Source: VAZQ01 sp963835165 (lineage in GTDB: Bacteria > Pseudomonadota > Alphaproteobacteria > Rhizobiales > Xanthobacteraceae). Taken from it: 64,000 nucleotides of DNA. The notes below the pieces were generated by a model. That model was not told the DNA's origin. It saw only the letters and a program-made list of their open reading frames with translations, and made no database searches. Shown piece after piece: positions 46,602 through 56,055 of the stretch. Each line of letters opens with the position of its first letter. Positions within the stretch are counted from its first letter, which is position 1. Where the stretch lies: assembly GCA_963835165.1 (NCBI GenBank), contig CAWIGD010000022.1, forward strand, positions 124,001 to 188,000, written 5' to 3'. Both the position numbers and the translations under genes were made by a program.

Positions 46602-47145
46602 ATGATCCGTCTGCTTGCAGCTCTTGCCGTGCTGATCTGTGCGGCGCCCGCCCTTGCGCAACAACTGCCGGCAGGCGCCGATCCGCAGAACACGTTGCTG
46701 ATCGATACCAAACACGGCCGCATCGTCATCAAGCTGCGCAACGACCTTGCGCCGAAGCACGTCGAACGCATCAAGCAACTCGCGCGCGAGAAAGTACTAC
46801 GACAACGTGCCGTTCCACCGCGTCATCGCCGGCTTCATGGCGCAGACCGGCGACGGCGCGCGTGGCGACGGCACCGGCGGCTCGAAATATCCCAATTTGC
46901 CGGCCGAGTTCTCGAACGTGCCGTTCAAGCGCGGCATCGTCGGCATGGCGCGGGCGAACGATCCGAACTCGGCGAATTCGCAATTTTTCATCATGTATGC
47001 CGATGGCGCCTTTCTCAACGGCAAGTACACCGTCGTAGGGGAAGTCCTCTCCGGCATGGACGCGGTCGACAAGATCAAGAAAGGTGAACCGGTCGCCGAC
47101 CCCGATCGCATGACACGCGTGCAGGTGGCAGCCGACGCCAAGTGA
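46602..47145 (+). pseudogene. exported peptidyl-prolyl cis-trans isomerase, frameshifted by one extra base
   Basis: A cyclophilin-type isomerase of 180 residues when repaired, with a signal peptide (RLLAALAVLICAAPALAQ). The first strand TLLIDTKHGRIVIKLRNDLA is in one frame, and the rest (YYDNVPFHRVIAGFMAQTGD, GMARANDPNSANSQFFIMYA) in the next. Removing one A from AAA at 46791-46793 restores LAREKYYDNVPFHRV. The catalytic Arg in FHRVI and the Gln/Phe of SQFF are intact. It would help fold proteins in the periplasm. A cytosolic paralogue lies 1 kb downstream. Confidence 0.9.
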
Positions 47146-47157
47146 CGAGGAGGAGCG

Positions 47158-47730
47158 GTGCGCACGGCCCAAGCGCTCATCGGATTGGGTACGTTGACGC
47201 TGGCTGCAACCGCACTCCAGGTGCAGCCGGTGGGCGCCGTTTGCAGCATCTTCGCCAGGCATCCGTGCTTTCCGACCGTGTGCGGCGTCTTCGGCCGCTA
47301 CCCCTGCTTCCCCGATTACTGGATCGGACAAGATCTGCGATTGACCATCGTGAGCGTGTCCACGGATGCGCAGGCCGCCGGCGACCGCGACCAGGATCGC
47401 CCAGATGCGTCGGACCACAAGCTCGACACCCTGCGTGCCATGTTCGATGCGCTGCGCGCCTGCTGGATTCCGCCCGCAAGGGACGAAGCCCGGGCCGGCA
47501 CGCAAATGTCGGTGCGATTTGCCTTCAAGCGCAGCGGCGAGATCATCGCCACGCCGCGCGTGACCTTTGTCAGCCCCGGCACGCCGCCCGAGACGCGCGA
47601 GACATACCTGCATGCCATCAACGCGGCGCTCGAGCGCTGCACGCCGCTGCCGTTCACAGATGGACTGGGCGGCGCGGTAGCGGGCCGGCCGATCGCGATC
47701 CGCTTTGTCGACAATCGAGAGAACCCCTGA
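47158..47730 (+). CDS. secreted protein with a TonB-C/TolA-like C-terminal domain (paralogue 1)
   Basis: A 190-residue exported protein with a GTG start. After the signal peptide comes a short Cys-rich stretch (VCSIFARHPCFPTVCGVF, then RYPCFPDYW). Residues from about 98 on form a small domain: LRACWIPPARDEARAGTQMS, FAFKRSGEIIATPRVTF and ALERCTPLPFTDGLGGAVAG. Its opening, with W..P and one strand of alternating hydrophobic residues, resembles the TonB/TolA C-terminal fold. A paralogue begins at its stop codon. Its place between two cyclophilins is noteworthy, but its job is unknown. Confidence 0.72.
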   Translation: MRTAQALIGLGTLTLAATALQVQPVGAVCSIFARHPCFPTVCGVFGRYPCFPDYWIGQDLRLTIVSVSTDAQAAGDRDQDRPDASDHKLDTLRAMFDALRACWIPPARDEARAGTQMSVRFAFKRSGEIIATPRVTFVSPGTPPETRETYLHAINAALERCTPLPFTDGLGGAVAGRPIAIRFVDNRENP

Positions 47731-48141
47731 TGAAGCCGGTCGAGTTGGCGGGGGCGGCACTGGTTTTAGTCGCGTGTGCGACCAACGCGGCTGCGCAGGC
47801 CCCACAAGGGCAAATCAACACCCTCAATGAACTCGGGGCCGCACTGCGGGCATGTTGGATTCCGCCTTCGCTCGATCGATCGCGTGCCGGCATGCAAGTC
47901 ACGGTCCAGATGAGCTTCCGACGCAACGGGGAACTCTTCGGCAAGCCGAAGATCACATTTGAGTCGTCGGGTGCGTCCGATGATGAGCGGCTGGCCTACC
48001 GTATTGCAGTGGCAGACAATGCTCAAGCGCTGCGCGTCCTTGCCTTTTACCGATGCCCTCGGGAACGCAGTGGCTGGCCGCCCGTTCACCATGCGATTGG
48101 TCGACGACCGAAAACTCAAACAAGCAGAGAACGCCCCATGA
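47730..48141 (+). pseudogene. TonB-C/TolA-like secreted protein (paralogue 2), frameshifted by one extra base
   Basis: 136 residues when repaired, with a signal peptide (ELAGAALVLVACATNAAAQ). The body matches paralogue 1: LRACWIPPSLDRSRAGMQVT, MSFRRNGELFGKPKITF, then in the next frame LKRCASLPFTDALGNAVAGR. Deleting one A of the AA at 48018-48019 joins them. It lacks the Cys-rich N-terminal piece of paralogue 1. The ATG overlaps the previous stop (TGATG), and its own stop overlaps the next ATG (ATGA at 48138-48141). Confidence 0.75.
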
Positions 48142-48599
48142 CCGACACTGAGAACACGCTCACGCTCGAGACCACCAAAGGCAAGGTCGTTATTCAGATG
48201 CGCCCGGACCTCGCGCCCGGGCATGTCGCGCGCATCAAGGAACTGGTGCGCGACGGCTTCTACGATGGCATCGTGTTTCACCGCGTCATCGACGGTTTCA
48301 TGGCGCAGACCGGTTGCCCGCACGGCACCGGCACCGGCGGCTCCGGCAAGAAGCTCAAGGCGGAGTTCAACAAGGAGCCCCACCGGCGTGGCACCGTGTC
48401 GATGGCGCGGGCGCAGAATCCGGATTCCGGCGACAGCCAGTTCTTCATCTGCTTCGCGGACGCGCCATTTCTCAACAACCAGTACACCGTCTGGGGCCAG
48501 GTGACCGAAGGCATGGGAAACGTCGACAAGATCAAGCGCGGCGAGCCGGTCACCGATCCCGACCGCATCATTTCCGCCAAAATGGGGGCAGGCGCCTGA
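48138..48599 (+). CDS. cytosolic peptidyl-prolyl cis-trans isomerase (cyclophilin)
   Basis: A 153-residue cyclophilin without signal peptide, catalysing proline isomerisation in protein folding. It has VFHRVIDGFMAQTGCPHGTG with the catalytic Arg, SMARAQNPDSGDSQFFICFA and LNNQYTVWGQVTEGM. The exported paralogue is 1 kb upstream in the same transcription unit. It is translationally coupled to the gene before it, and a strong hairpin follows. Confidence 0.95.
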   Translation: MTDTENTLTLETTKGKVVIQMRPDLAPGHVARIKELVRDGFYDGIVFHRVIDGFMAQTGCPHGTGTGGSGKKLKAEFNKEPHRRGTVSMARAQNPDSGDSQFFICFADAPFLNNQYTVWGQVTEGMGNVDKIKRGEPVTDPDRIISAKMGAGA

Positions 48600-48610
48600 T
48601 CTCTACAAAT

Positions 48611-48637
48611 CTGCGCCCCGGCCAAATCGGGGCGCAG
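48611..48637. terminator. hairpin at the end of the coaD-cyclophilin unit
   Basis: A perfect 10-bp stem CTGCGCCCCG (48611-48620) and CGGGGCGCAG (48628-48637) with a 7-base loop begins 12 bases after the stop of the cyclophilin gene. It is followed by GTTATTCC, a weak T tract. It is probably a terminator for the plus-strand unit. Confidence 0.6.
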
Positions 48638-48714
48638 GTTATTCCGATGCTCGAACTGAATTTAGATGGCAGCGCGACCGGATCGGTCGGCGTCTCAACA
48701 ACGACAATGTGAGT

Positions 48715-48918
48715 TCAGGAGAGCGCACCGGCGCGCCGCCGCGGCTCTGCCTCACACACCCAGGCTTCCTTGGCGAACCACTCGTGCTCGGTTCGACAGA
48801 TCGGGCAATAAACGCGCGCGAAAAATACCGGCGTAGCCTCGAAGCTCTTGCGATCGGTGACGATGCCCGTGGAAATGTCGCGTCCCGTTTCTGGGCATCT
48901 GACCATGACGGCGCCCAT
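48715..48918 (-). CDS. small zinc-ribbon-like protein
   Basis: A 67-residue protein with a CPETGRDISTG stretch near the start and CPICRTEHEWFAKEAWVC further on. The pairs C-P and CPxC form a likely zinc ribbon. The ATG at 48918 gives a compact domain; a longer frame upstream has no convincing support. The protein resembles small rhizobial hypothetical proteins. Function unknown; nucleic-acid or protein binding is possible. Confidence 0.7.
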   Translation of the reverse strand: MGAVMVRCPETGRDISTGIVTDRKSFEATPVFFARVYCPICRTEHEWFAKEAWVCEAEPRRRAGALS

Positions 48919-49115
48919 CGGCCTCTCCCAATTTTCCAATTGTGTGCTGTCAGTTCCATACCCTGCGCGTGTGAACATGGTTTGACGCAAAGGCGACGGG
49001 ATCGCGGAGAGGGCGCGTTATGCGGTTTTTATCCAAGAAATGTCGTCGTCCCCGGAACCAGCCGATCACAAGCGCGTTGGCATCTACCCGAGTCCGATCA
49101 AAATTGAGGAGTTTC

Positions 49116-49403
49116 ATGCCTCGACCTCAGATCCATGACACTGCCCGGGTTGCGGCCTTCGTGCTGGGTGCATCGCGCACGCGTTATCTGGTGATGCGAC
49201 AGGAAGATGTCTGGTTCATCACCTTCAACGGCGAAGAGTTCGGGCCCTATCGGAGCGAGCGTGAAGCGATGCTGTTCGCGACCGACGCCGCTCATAAGCT
49301 CGGTGAACTTGGCGAAGAGACACAAGTTTTCCGGGTCGACGAGAACGGTGCGGCAGCGCCGGTATGGACCTACGGTATCGATCCCTATCCGCCCGCGTCG
49401 TAG
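49116..49403 (+). CDS. small conserved protein, DUF2188-like
   Basis: A 95-residue cytosolic protein. The segment YLVMRQEDVWFITFNGEEFG followed by PYRSEREAMLFATDAAHKLG has the W.V...G......F.....A...A pattern of DUF2188-type small proteins. The ATG at 49116 follows TTGAGGAG. It is placed directly upstream of queA. Function unknown. Confidence 0.72.
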   Translation: MPRPQIHDTARVAAFVLGASRTRYLVMRQEDVWFITFNGEEFGPYRSEREAMLFATDAAHKLGELGEETQVFRVDENGAAAPVWTYGIDPYPPAS

Positions 49404-49499
49404 GTCGCGTATCGCTCGGTCATAAGCTGCGCTTTGGTTCCATTCTTGCGCCTTTGCTGCAGCGATGACCGCGCGCCCCTGCGCCTGTATTAAAGGGGG

Positions 49500-50579
49500 A
49501 TGCGCACCGACCTGTTCGATTTCGAGCTGCCGCCTGATCGCATTGCGCTGCGTCCCTCTGCCCCGCGGGACGCGGCGCGCCTGTTGGTCGTGCGTCCCGG
49601 CGCGACGCCGGAATGTTGCGATCGCGGGGTGCGCGACCTTCCCGACCTGCTGCGCGCGGGCGATGCGATCGTGGTCAACGATACCAAGGTGATTCCGGCC
49701 CGGTTGCGCGGCCGGCGTATCGGCCGCGGCGCAACGGAACCAGTGATCGAGGCGACGCTGCACCAGCGTCTCGACGGGTCGCACTGGCGCGCCTTCGTGA
49801 AGCCCGCCAAACGGCTCTCGCCCGGCGACCTGGTCCGCTTCGGGAGCGAAGGAAACGTCTGCTTCCTCGGCCAGCTCGACGCGACGATCGAGGCCAAAGG
49901 CGAGGGCGGCGAGGTGACGCTGGGGTTCGCGTTCCACGGGCCCGTGCTCGACCAAGCCGTCGAGGAGCGCGGCGCCATGCCGCTGCCGCCCTACATCGCC
50001 GCGCGCCGCGCGCCCGACGAGCGCGATCGGAGCGACTATCAGACCATGTTCGCGCAGCCGGAGGGATCGGTGGCGGCGCCCACCGCGGGACTGCACTTCA
50101 CCCCAGCCCTGCTGTCAGCTCTGACGGCGCGCGGGATCACGGTTCATAAGGTGACGCTCCACGTCGGGGCAGGGACGTTCCTGCCAGTCAAGGCGGCAGA
50201 CACCGAGGGACATCGCATGCACGCCGAACATGGCAGCGTGAGCGGGGAAACCGCGGATGCGCTCAACGCCGTGCGGCGCGCCGGCGGACGCATTGTCGCG
50301 GTGGGATCCACGTCCCTGCGGCTGCTGGAAAGCGCAAGCGGGGATGACGGCGTGATCCGCGCGTTTCAGGGCGAGACCGCTTTGTTCATCACCCCGGGCT
50401 ACCGCTTCCGTGCGGTGGACGTGATGATGACGAATTTCCACCTGCCACGCTCCACCCTGTTCATGCTGGTGGCGGCGTTCTGCGGCCTCGACGTCATGCA
50501 GCGGGCCTACGCGCACGCCATTGGCGAAGGTTATCGATTCTACTCTTATGGCGATGCCTGCCTGCTGTTTCGCGCTTGA
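49500..50579 (+). CDS. queA: S-adenosylmethionine:tRNA ribosyltransferase-isomerase
   Basis: QueA transfers and rearranges the ribosyl part of S-adenosylmethionine onto preQ1 in tRNA, making epoxyqueuosine. The 359 residues open with MRTDLFDFELPPDRIALRPS and contain VVNDTKVIPARLRG, RDRSDYQTMFAQPEGSVAAP, TAGLHFTPALLSAL, LHVGAGTFLPVKA and TNFHLPRSTLFMLVAAFCG. The start lies just after AAAGGGGG. tgt, the enzyme of the previous step, is normally adjacent in this lineage but here lies 7.7 kb downstream. Confidence 0.96.
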   Translation: MRTDLFDFELPPDRIALRPSAPRDAARLLVVRPGATPECCDRGVRDLPDLLRAGDAIVVNDTKVIPARLRGRRIGRGATEPVIEATLHQRLDGSHWRAFVKPAKRLSPGDLVRFGSEGNVCFLGQLDATIEAKGEGGEVTLGFAFHGPVLDQAVEERGAMPLPPYIAARRAPDERDRSDYQTMFAQPEGSVAAPTAGLHFTPALLSALTARGITVHKVTLHVGAGTFLPVKAADTEGHRMHAEHGSVSGETADALNAVRRAGGRIVAVGSTSLRLLESASGDDGVIRAFQGETALFITPGYRFRAVDVMMTNFHLPRSTLFMLVAAFCGLDVMQRAYAHAIGEGYRFYSYGDACLLFRA

Positions 50580-50675
50580 GCGCGAATTCCGAGGCTGGTT
50601 CGGCTTGTCATGCGTTGCCTCTACGCGATAAACCTGAATAACCATATTGAACGCATCGATTTTGATATCTGAGAC

Positions 50676-50921
50676 ATGATAACTGGAACCCAGATGCGGG
50701 CCGCGCGGGCGCTGCTGGACATCGATCAGCGTGAACTCGCCCAGCGCTCGGGACTTTCGCTGCCCACGATCCAGCGCATGGAATCCAGCGGCGGGGTCGT
50801 GCGCGGGAACGTCGATTCGCTGATGAAGCTCGTCGATGCGCTTGCGGCTGCTGGGATCGAACTGATCGGCGAAGGAGCCGCAAGCCACGATGGTGGCCGT
50901 GGCGTGCGGCTGAAGCGGTGA
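50676..50921 (+). CDS. XRE family helix-turn-helix regulator
   Basis: An 81-residue DNA-binding protein. QMRAARALLDIDQRELAQRS then GLSLPTIQRMES is a classic Cro/CI-type helix-turn-helix (about residues 6-37), and the rest packs as a small helical domain ending basic. It is the first gene after queA, 64 bases before the membrane complex genes and on the same strand. That position makes it a candidate regulator of the complex. The leader before it is unusually AT-rich for this window. Confidence 0.87.
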   Translation: MITGTQMRAARALLDIDQRELAQRSGLSLPTIQRMESSGGVVRGNVDSLMKLVDALAAAGIELIGEGAASHDGGRGVRLKR

Positions 50922-50985
50922 CGACGCGGGCATTGTGCCGCGAGGAGCCATGCGCCGGCGCCGCCCCGCGCAAGGGAAACAGGTG

Positions 50986-52996
50986 ATGGTGCTGCCCGCC
51001 CTCGCTTGCGCCGCCGTGCTGATCGCGACAGCCGTCCTTGCTCTCGCGATCAAGGATGTCACGCGGGCGCGCCACGTGGTCTACGGCATGTCCCTGATCG
51101 CTGTCATCGGCGCTGCTGGTGATCGCGCTCCTTGCGCTGCTCGGCGTCTCCCAGACGCCATCGGCCGTCACGCTCCCGCTCGGCATCCCCTGGCTGGGCG
51201 CGCGTTTCCGTCTCGATGCCCTCTCGGCCTTCTTCCTGGCCGTGGTCGCGCTCGGCGCCGCCGCGGCAAGCCTGTTTGCGGTTGGATACGGCCGCCATGA
51301 GCCATCACCGCGCCGGGTGTTGCCGTTCTATCCGGCCTTTCTCGCCGGCATGAGCGTCGTCGTGCTGGCCGACGACGCATTCACGTTTCTGGTGTCGTGG
51401 GAATTCATGTCGCTGTCGTCATGGGCGCTGGTCATGGCGCATCACCGCGTGCCCGACAACGTGCGTGCCGGATACGTCTATCTGATCATGGCGAGTTTCG
51501 GCACCCTCGCGCTGCTGCTCATGTTCGGATTGCTCGCAGGTCCCGATGGCGGTTATGCCTTTGCCGACATCCGCGCGGGGCAGCTTTCGGCGGGAGCGGC
51601 GGCCGCCGTTCTCGTGCTTGCCTTGATCGGCGCCGGCTCCAAAGCCGGTCTCGTGCCGCTGCATGTCTGGCTGCCGCTGGCGCATCCGGCGGCGCCGAGC
51701 CATGTCTCGGCGCTGATGAGCGGCGTGATGACCAAGGTCGCCGTCTACGGCTTCGTGCGCATCGTCTTCGATCTGCTCGGAACACCCGTCTGGTGGTGGA
51801 GCATGGTGGTGCTTGCGCTTGGTGGCATCACCGCGGTGATGGGCGTGCTCTACGCCCTGATGCAGCACGACCTCAAGCGGCTGCTCGCCTACCACACAGT
51901 GGAAAACATCGGGATCATCTTCATCGGGCTAGGCCTTGCGCTCGCATTCAGGGCCCATGGCATGGCGTTGGCGGCGGCGCTCGCCCTCACGGCGGCCCTG
52001 CTGCACGTTTTCAATCATTCGATCTTCAAAAGTCTCCTGTTCTTCGGCGCTGGCGCAGTGCTTACCTCGACCGGGGAGCGCGACATGGAGCGCCTCGGTG
52101 GCCTCATCCATCGCATGCCCCAGACCGCCTTCGTCTTCCTTGTCGGCTGTGCGGCGATCTCGGCGCTGCCGCCCCTGAACGGCTTCGTTTCGGAATGGCT
52201 GACCTTCCAGGCGATCCTGCTCAGCCCGCAGATTCCATCCTGGGGGCTCAGGCTGCTGGTGCCTGCGGTCGGCGCGCTGCTGGCGCTGTCGGCGGCGCTT
52301 GCCGCCGCCTGCTTCGTCAAAGCGTTCGGCGTGACCTTTCTCGGCCGCACGCGCACACACGCGGCCGAGCAGGCGCGGGAAACCGACCGGTTTTCGCTGG
52401 CGGCGATGTTCTTGTTTGCAGCGCTCTGCCTGGTCGCCGGTGTTCTGCCCGGCTTTTTCATCGATGCGCTGGCCCCCGTGGTGCAAGGCCTGGTGGGCGC
52501 ACGCATGCCGGCGCAAAGCGGCGTCGAATGGCTCTCGATCGTGCCGATCGCCGAAAGCCGCAGCTCCTATAACGGTCTCCTGGTCTTCCTGTTCATGCTG
52601 CTGTCAGGTGCGCTCGCCGCCTGGGCAATTCATCGCCTGGCGTCAGACAAGTTGCGCCGCGCCCCTGCCTGGGACTGTGGCTATCCCGACGCGAGCCCCG
52701 CGACCCAGTACACCGCATCGAGTTTCGCGCAGCCGATCCGTCGCGTATTCGGCACCGTTGTGTTTCGCGCCCGCGAACAGGTCGATATGCCCTCGCCGGG
52801 TGTCCTGCAACCGGCGCGGTTCAGCGTGGACATGCGCGATCTGGTCTGGGATGCGCTCTATGCGCCCATCGTGGGCGGCGTCAGCTTCGCCGCCGAACGG
52901 CTCAATCACCTGCAGTTCCTGACGATCCGACAATTCCTGAGCCTGGTCTTCGCCGCGCTCGTACTCCTGCTGCTGGTGCTTGCGATATGGCCGTGA
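50986..52996 (+). pseudogene. hyfB: HyfB-like antiporter subunit of an Ehr complex, frameshifted near the start
   Basis: A proton-antiporter-like membrane subunit related to HyfB/HycC and NuoL, 669 residues when repaired. The first two helices (MVLPALACAAVLIATAVLAL, then MSLIAVIG) are in one frame; the rest (LLVIALLALLGVSQ, FRLDALSAFFLAVVALGAAA) in the next. Removing one base at about 51109-51112 joins them. Key features are SWEFMSLSSWALV with the helix-5 Glu, GSKAGLVPLHVWLPLAHPAA with the helix-7 Lys, and HNSIFKSLLFFGAGA. It is the first structural gene of the cassette. A real break would remove the N-terminal helices. Confidence 0.88.
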
Positions 52997-53943
52997 TCTT
53001 CGAACTCGTCGTTCAGGGTTTGCAGATGCTGCTGGTGCTGCTGATGGCGCCGTTGCTCACCGGCTTCGTGCGCAAGGTGAAGGCTCGTCTGCTGCTCCGG
53101 CAGGGGCCGCCGCTGATCCAACCCTATCGCGACCTGGCGCGGCTGATGCGCAAGGAGGTGGTGCTGGCGGAGAATGCCTCCTGGCTGTTCCGCGTCAGCC
53201 CCTACCTCATCTTCGCCGCCACCTGGGTGGCGGCATCGCTAGTGCCAACCTTTGGCACCGGTCTTCTGTTTTCCTGGTCTGCCGACTTCATCGTCATTAT
53301 CGCGCTCCTCGGCAGTGCGCGCTTCTTCCTGGCCTTGGCCGGTTTGGATGTCGGTACCAGCTTCGGCGGCATCGGCTCCAGCCGCGAGATGATGATCGCT
53401 TCGCTCGCGGAGCCGGCGATGATCATGATCGTGTTCACGGTCGCGCTGGTTGCCGGTTCGACCCAGCTCTCGACCATGGCCGCTTTCCTGGTGTCGTCGG
53501 AGGTGGGGCTGCGGGTGTCGCTGGGGCTGGCGCTGTTCGCGCTGATCATGGTGGCCATTGCCGAGAATGCCCGCATTCCGGTCGACAATCCGGCAACGCA
53601 TCTCGAATTGACCATGGTGCACGAGGCGATGGTGCTCGAATATTCCGGGCGCCACCTGGCGTTGATCGAGCTTTCTGCGTCGATGAAGCTCCTGCTCTAC
53701 GTTTCGTTGATCGCTTGCCTGTTCGTGCCATGGGGGTTGGTGCCGTCGGGCGGCGCCGTCGCACTGCTGGCGATCGGGGTGCTCGCCTACATCGCCAAGC
53801 TTGCGGCCGGCGGTTTCCTGCTCGCGCTGTTCGAGACCTCGATCGCCAAGATGCGGGTCTTCCGCGTGCCGGAATTCCTGGGTGCCGCGCTGATGCTCGG
53901 CCTGTTGGCGACCCTTCTCCTGTTCGTATCGCGGAGCCTGTAG
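52987..53943 (+). CDS. hyfC: HyfC/NuoH-like membrane anchor subunit
   Basis: A 318-residue inner-membrane protein of the complex I subunit H family, which links the hydrophilic domain to the antiporter arm. It includes LLRQGPPLIQPYRDLARLMR and KEVVLAENASWLFRVSPY on the cytoplasmic side, SFGGIGSSREMMIASLAEPA, and AENARIPVDNPATHLELTMV followed by HEAMVLEYSGRHLALIE, the conserved acidic loop of this family. Eight helices are predicted. It overlaps hyfB by 10 bp, indicating an operon. Confidence 0.93.
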   Translation: MAVIFELVVQGLQMLLVLLMAPLLTGFVRKVKARLLLRQGPPLIQPYRDLARLMRKEVVLAENASWLFRVSPYLIFAATWVAASLVPTFGTGLLFSWSADFIVIIALLGSARFFLALAGLDVGTSFGGIGSSREMMIASLAEPAMIMIVFTVALVAGSTQLSTMAAFLVSSEVGLRVSLGLALFALIMVAIAENARIPVDNPATHLELTMVHEAMVLEYSGRHLALIELSASMKLLLYVSLIACLFVPWGLVPSGGAVALLAIGVLAYIAKLAAGGFLLALFETSIAKMRVFRVPEFLGAALMLGLLATLLLFVSRSL

Positions 53944-54609
53944 ATGCGGGGCGGCCTGAGCTTCGACATTGCCCATCTGCTTGCAGGCTCGCTGGTGCTG
54001 GTGAGCTTCCTCGAGCTCTATCAGGACCGGCTCTATGCGCTGCTCAACATGTTTGCGCTCCATGCCTTGGTGTTGGCCCTCTCAGTCGCATGGCAGGCTC
54101 ATGTTCAGGACGCGCCGCATCTCTACGTGACCGCGGCGATCGCGCTGGTGTTCAAGGCGATCGTCATTCCGGTCGCGCTGCATCGGATCATCGTTCGCCT
54201 GGGCATCCATCGCGAGATCGAAAAGGTGGTCGGCGTCGGGCCGGCGATGTTGCTGGGAATGGGCCTGGTCGCGCTGTCGATGGTGGTGATGCTGCGGGTG
54301 ACGGCCGACGCCGATCCGCTCGCACGCGAAGACCTCGCTTTCGCGTTGTCGGTGGTGTTGCTCGGCCTGTTGATGATGGTGACGCGGCGGAACGCGGTGA
54401 GCCAGGTCATCGGTTTCATGTCGCTGGAGAACGGCCTCGTGCTCGCGGCGACCGGCGCCAAGGGCATGCCGCTGGTGGTCGAGATCAGCGTCGCGTTTTC
54501 GATCCTGATCGCCTTCATCGTGATCGGCATATTCCTGTTCCGCATCCGCGAGCGCTTCGACAGCGTGGACATGCAGGCACTCGATCGCTTCCGCGGAGAG
54601 CGGCGATGA
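53944..54609 (+). CDS. hyfE: HyfE-like membrane subunit
   Basis: A 221-residue membrane protein of the hydrogenase-4 component E family, which resembles the complex I subunit K. The visible helices are AHLLAGSLVLVSFLELY, LLNMFALHALVLALSVAW, VTAAIALVFKAIVIPVAL, MLLGMGLVALSMVVML and LAFALSVVLLGLLMMV, then QVIGFMSLENGLVLAATG with the membrane Glu expected for ion transfer. It begins immediately after the hyfC stop and overlaps hyfF by 4 bp. Confidence 0.92.
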   Translation: MRGGLSFDIAHLLAGSLVLVSFLELYQDRLYALLNMFALHALVLALSVAWQAHVQDAPHLYVTAAIALVFKAIVIPVALHRIIVRLGIHREIEKVVGVGPAMLLGMGLVALSMVVMLRVTADADPLAREDLAFALSVVLLGLLMMVTRRNAVSQVIGFMSLENGLVLAATGAKGMPLVVEISVAFSILIAFIVIGIFLFRIRERFDSVDMQALDRFRGERR

Positions 54610-56051
54610 CCGGCATGTTCGAACCGGTCATCGCGGTTCTGGGCATTCCGGCCGTCGCGGCGGCAGTGCTGGCGGTGCTGCCGGGATACAGGCTCACCGC
54701 GAACCTCAATGTGGTCGCCACGTTCCTGACCTTCCTCGCGGCGGTATCGCTGTTCTTCGGCCGTCCGCAGCCTAGTCCATATCTGCTGGTGGACGACCTC
54801 AACAACGTGTTCATCGTCCTGACGACGTTCGTCGGCTTCACCACCAGCGTGTTCAGCGCGAGCTATATCGGCCACGAGCTCGCGATCGGCCGCCTGACCC
54901 CGAGAGTGCTGCGCTTCTATCATGCGATGTACCAGGTGCTGATGTTCGCGATGAACCTTGCGCTCGTCACCAACAATATCGGCGTGATGTGGGTGGCGAT
55001 CGAGCTCGCGACGCTGACGACCGTGCTCATGGTGGGCATCTATCGCACCCACGAGGCGCTCGAAGCGGCGTGGAAATATTTCATCCTCGGCAGCGTCGGG
55101 ATCGCTCTTGCGCTGTTTGGCACCATCCTCGTCTACATGGCGGCGCGGCCGGTGATCGGGGAAGGGCTCGATGCCATGGTGTGGACCGTGCTGGTCACGC
55201 GTGCAGACGCCTTCGATCCGGCACTGCTCAACGTCGCGTTCGTATTCCTGCTGCTCGGTTACGGCACCAAGGTCGGTCTCGCGCCACTGCACGCCTGGCT
55301 GCCAGACGCCCACGCCGAAGGCCCGACTCCGATCTCGGCCGTGCTTTCGGGGCTGTTGCTCAACGTCGCGCTTTACGCCCTGCTGCGCTTCAAGATGCTG
55401 CTCGCGCTCAATCCGGGCGCGCTCGCGCCGGGACCGCTGATGGTGACGATGGGCCTCATTTCGCTCGTGTTCGCGGCGTTCATGCTGTACCGCCGCCGCG
55501 ACATCAAGCGTATGTTCGCCTACTCCTCGATCGAGCACATGGGCATCATTACCTTTGCCTTCGGGATGGGCGGTCCGCTCGCCAACTTTGCCGGCCTCCT
55601 GCACATGACCATGCATTCGCTGACGAAATCGGCGATCTTTTTCGCCGTCGGCCACATCGCGCAGGTCAAGGGCACGCAACGGATCGCCGATATGGGCGGG
55701 CTTACGGCAACCAATCCGGTGCTCGGTTGGGGGCTGGTGCTCGGCGTCGTCGCCATCGCCGGATTTCCGCCGCTCGGCATCTTCATGAGCGAGTTTCTGG
55801 TCATCACGTCGACCTTCGCGCGCGCGCCGTGGCTCGCCATCGCGCTGACATTCGGCATCCTGGTTGGCGTGGCCGCGCTGTTCCTGCGGTTGAACACCAT
55901 CGCATTCGGCGAACCGCGCGGCACGAGCGCCGAAGCCAAGGCGTCCTATGTGCCGATGTTCGCGCATCTCGCGCTCGTCTTCGTCGCCGGCATCTATCTG
56001 CCGCCGGCACTCGTCACCTGGTTCCAGAACGTGGCCAAGCTCTTGGGATAG
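54606..56051 (+). CDS. hyfF: HyfF-like antiporter subunit
   Basis: A 481-residue antiporter-type membrane subunit related to HyfF and NuoN/M. It shows WVAIELATLTTVLMVGIYRT with the helix-5 Glu, YGTKVGLAPLHAWLPDAHAE with the helix-7 Lys, YRRRDIKRMFAYSSIEHMGI, and HMTMHSLTKSAIFFAVGHIA with another transfer Lys. All the charged residues needed for ion translocation appear intact, so the complex should still pump. The ATG overlaps the hyfE stop (ATGA). Confidence 0.94.
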   Translation: MTGMFEPVIAVLGIPAVAAAVLAVLPGYRLTANLNVVATFLTFLAAVSLFFGRPQPSPYLLVDDLNNVFIVLTTFVGFTTSVFSASYIGHELAIGRLTPRVLRFYHAMYQVLMFAMNLALVTNNIGVMWVAIELATLTTVLMVGIYRTHEALEAAWKYFILGSVGIALALFGTILVYMAARPVIGEGLDAMVWTVLVTRADAFDPALLNVAFVFLLLGYGTKVGLAPLHAWLPDAHAEGPTPISAVLSGLLLNVALYALLRFKMLLALNPGALAPGPLMVTMGLISLVFAAFMLYRRRDIKRMFAYSSIEHMGIITFAFGMGGPLANFAGLLHMTMHSLTKSAIFFAVGHIAQVKGTQRIADMGGLTATNPVLGWGLVLGVVAIAGFPPLGIFMSEFLVITSTFARAPWLAIALTFGILVGVAALFLRLNTIAFGEPRGTSAEAKASYVPMFAHLALVFVAGIYLPPALVTWFQNVAKLLG

Positions 56052-56055
56052 GCCG

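Noticed and set aside
49404..49499. A preQ1 riboswitch ahead of queA
   Set aside because: The short leader shows no convincing preQ1 aptamer pattern, and a Shine-Dalgarno lies directly before the start.
50935..51300. A separate 121-residue membrane protein before hyfB
   Set aside because: Its helices are the missing N-terminus of hyfB; a single extra base near 51110 explains the two frames.
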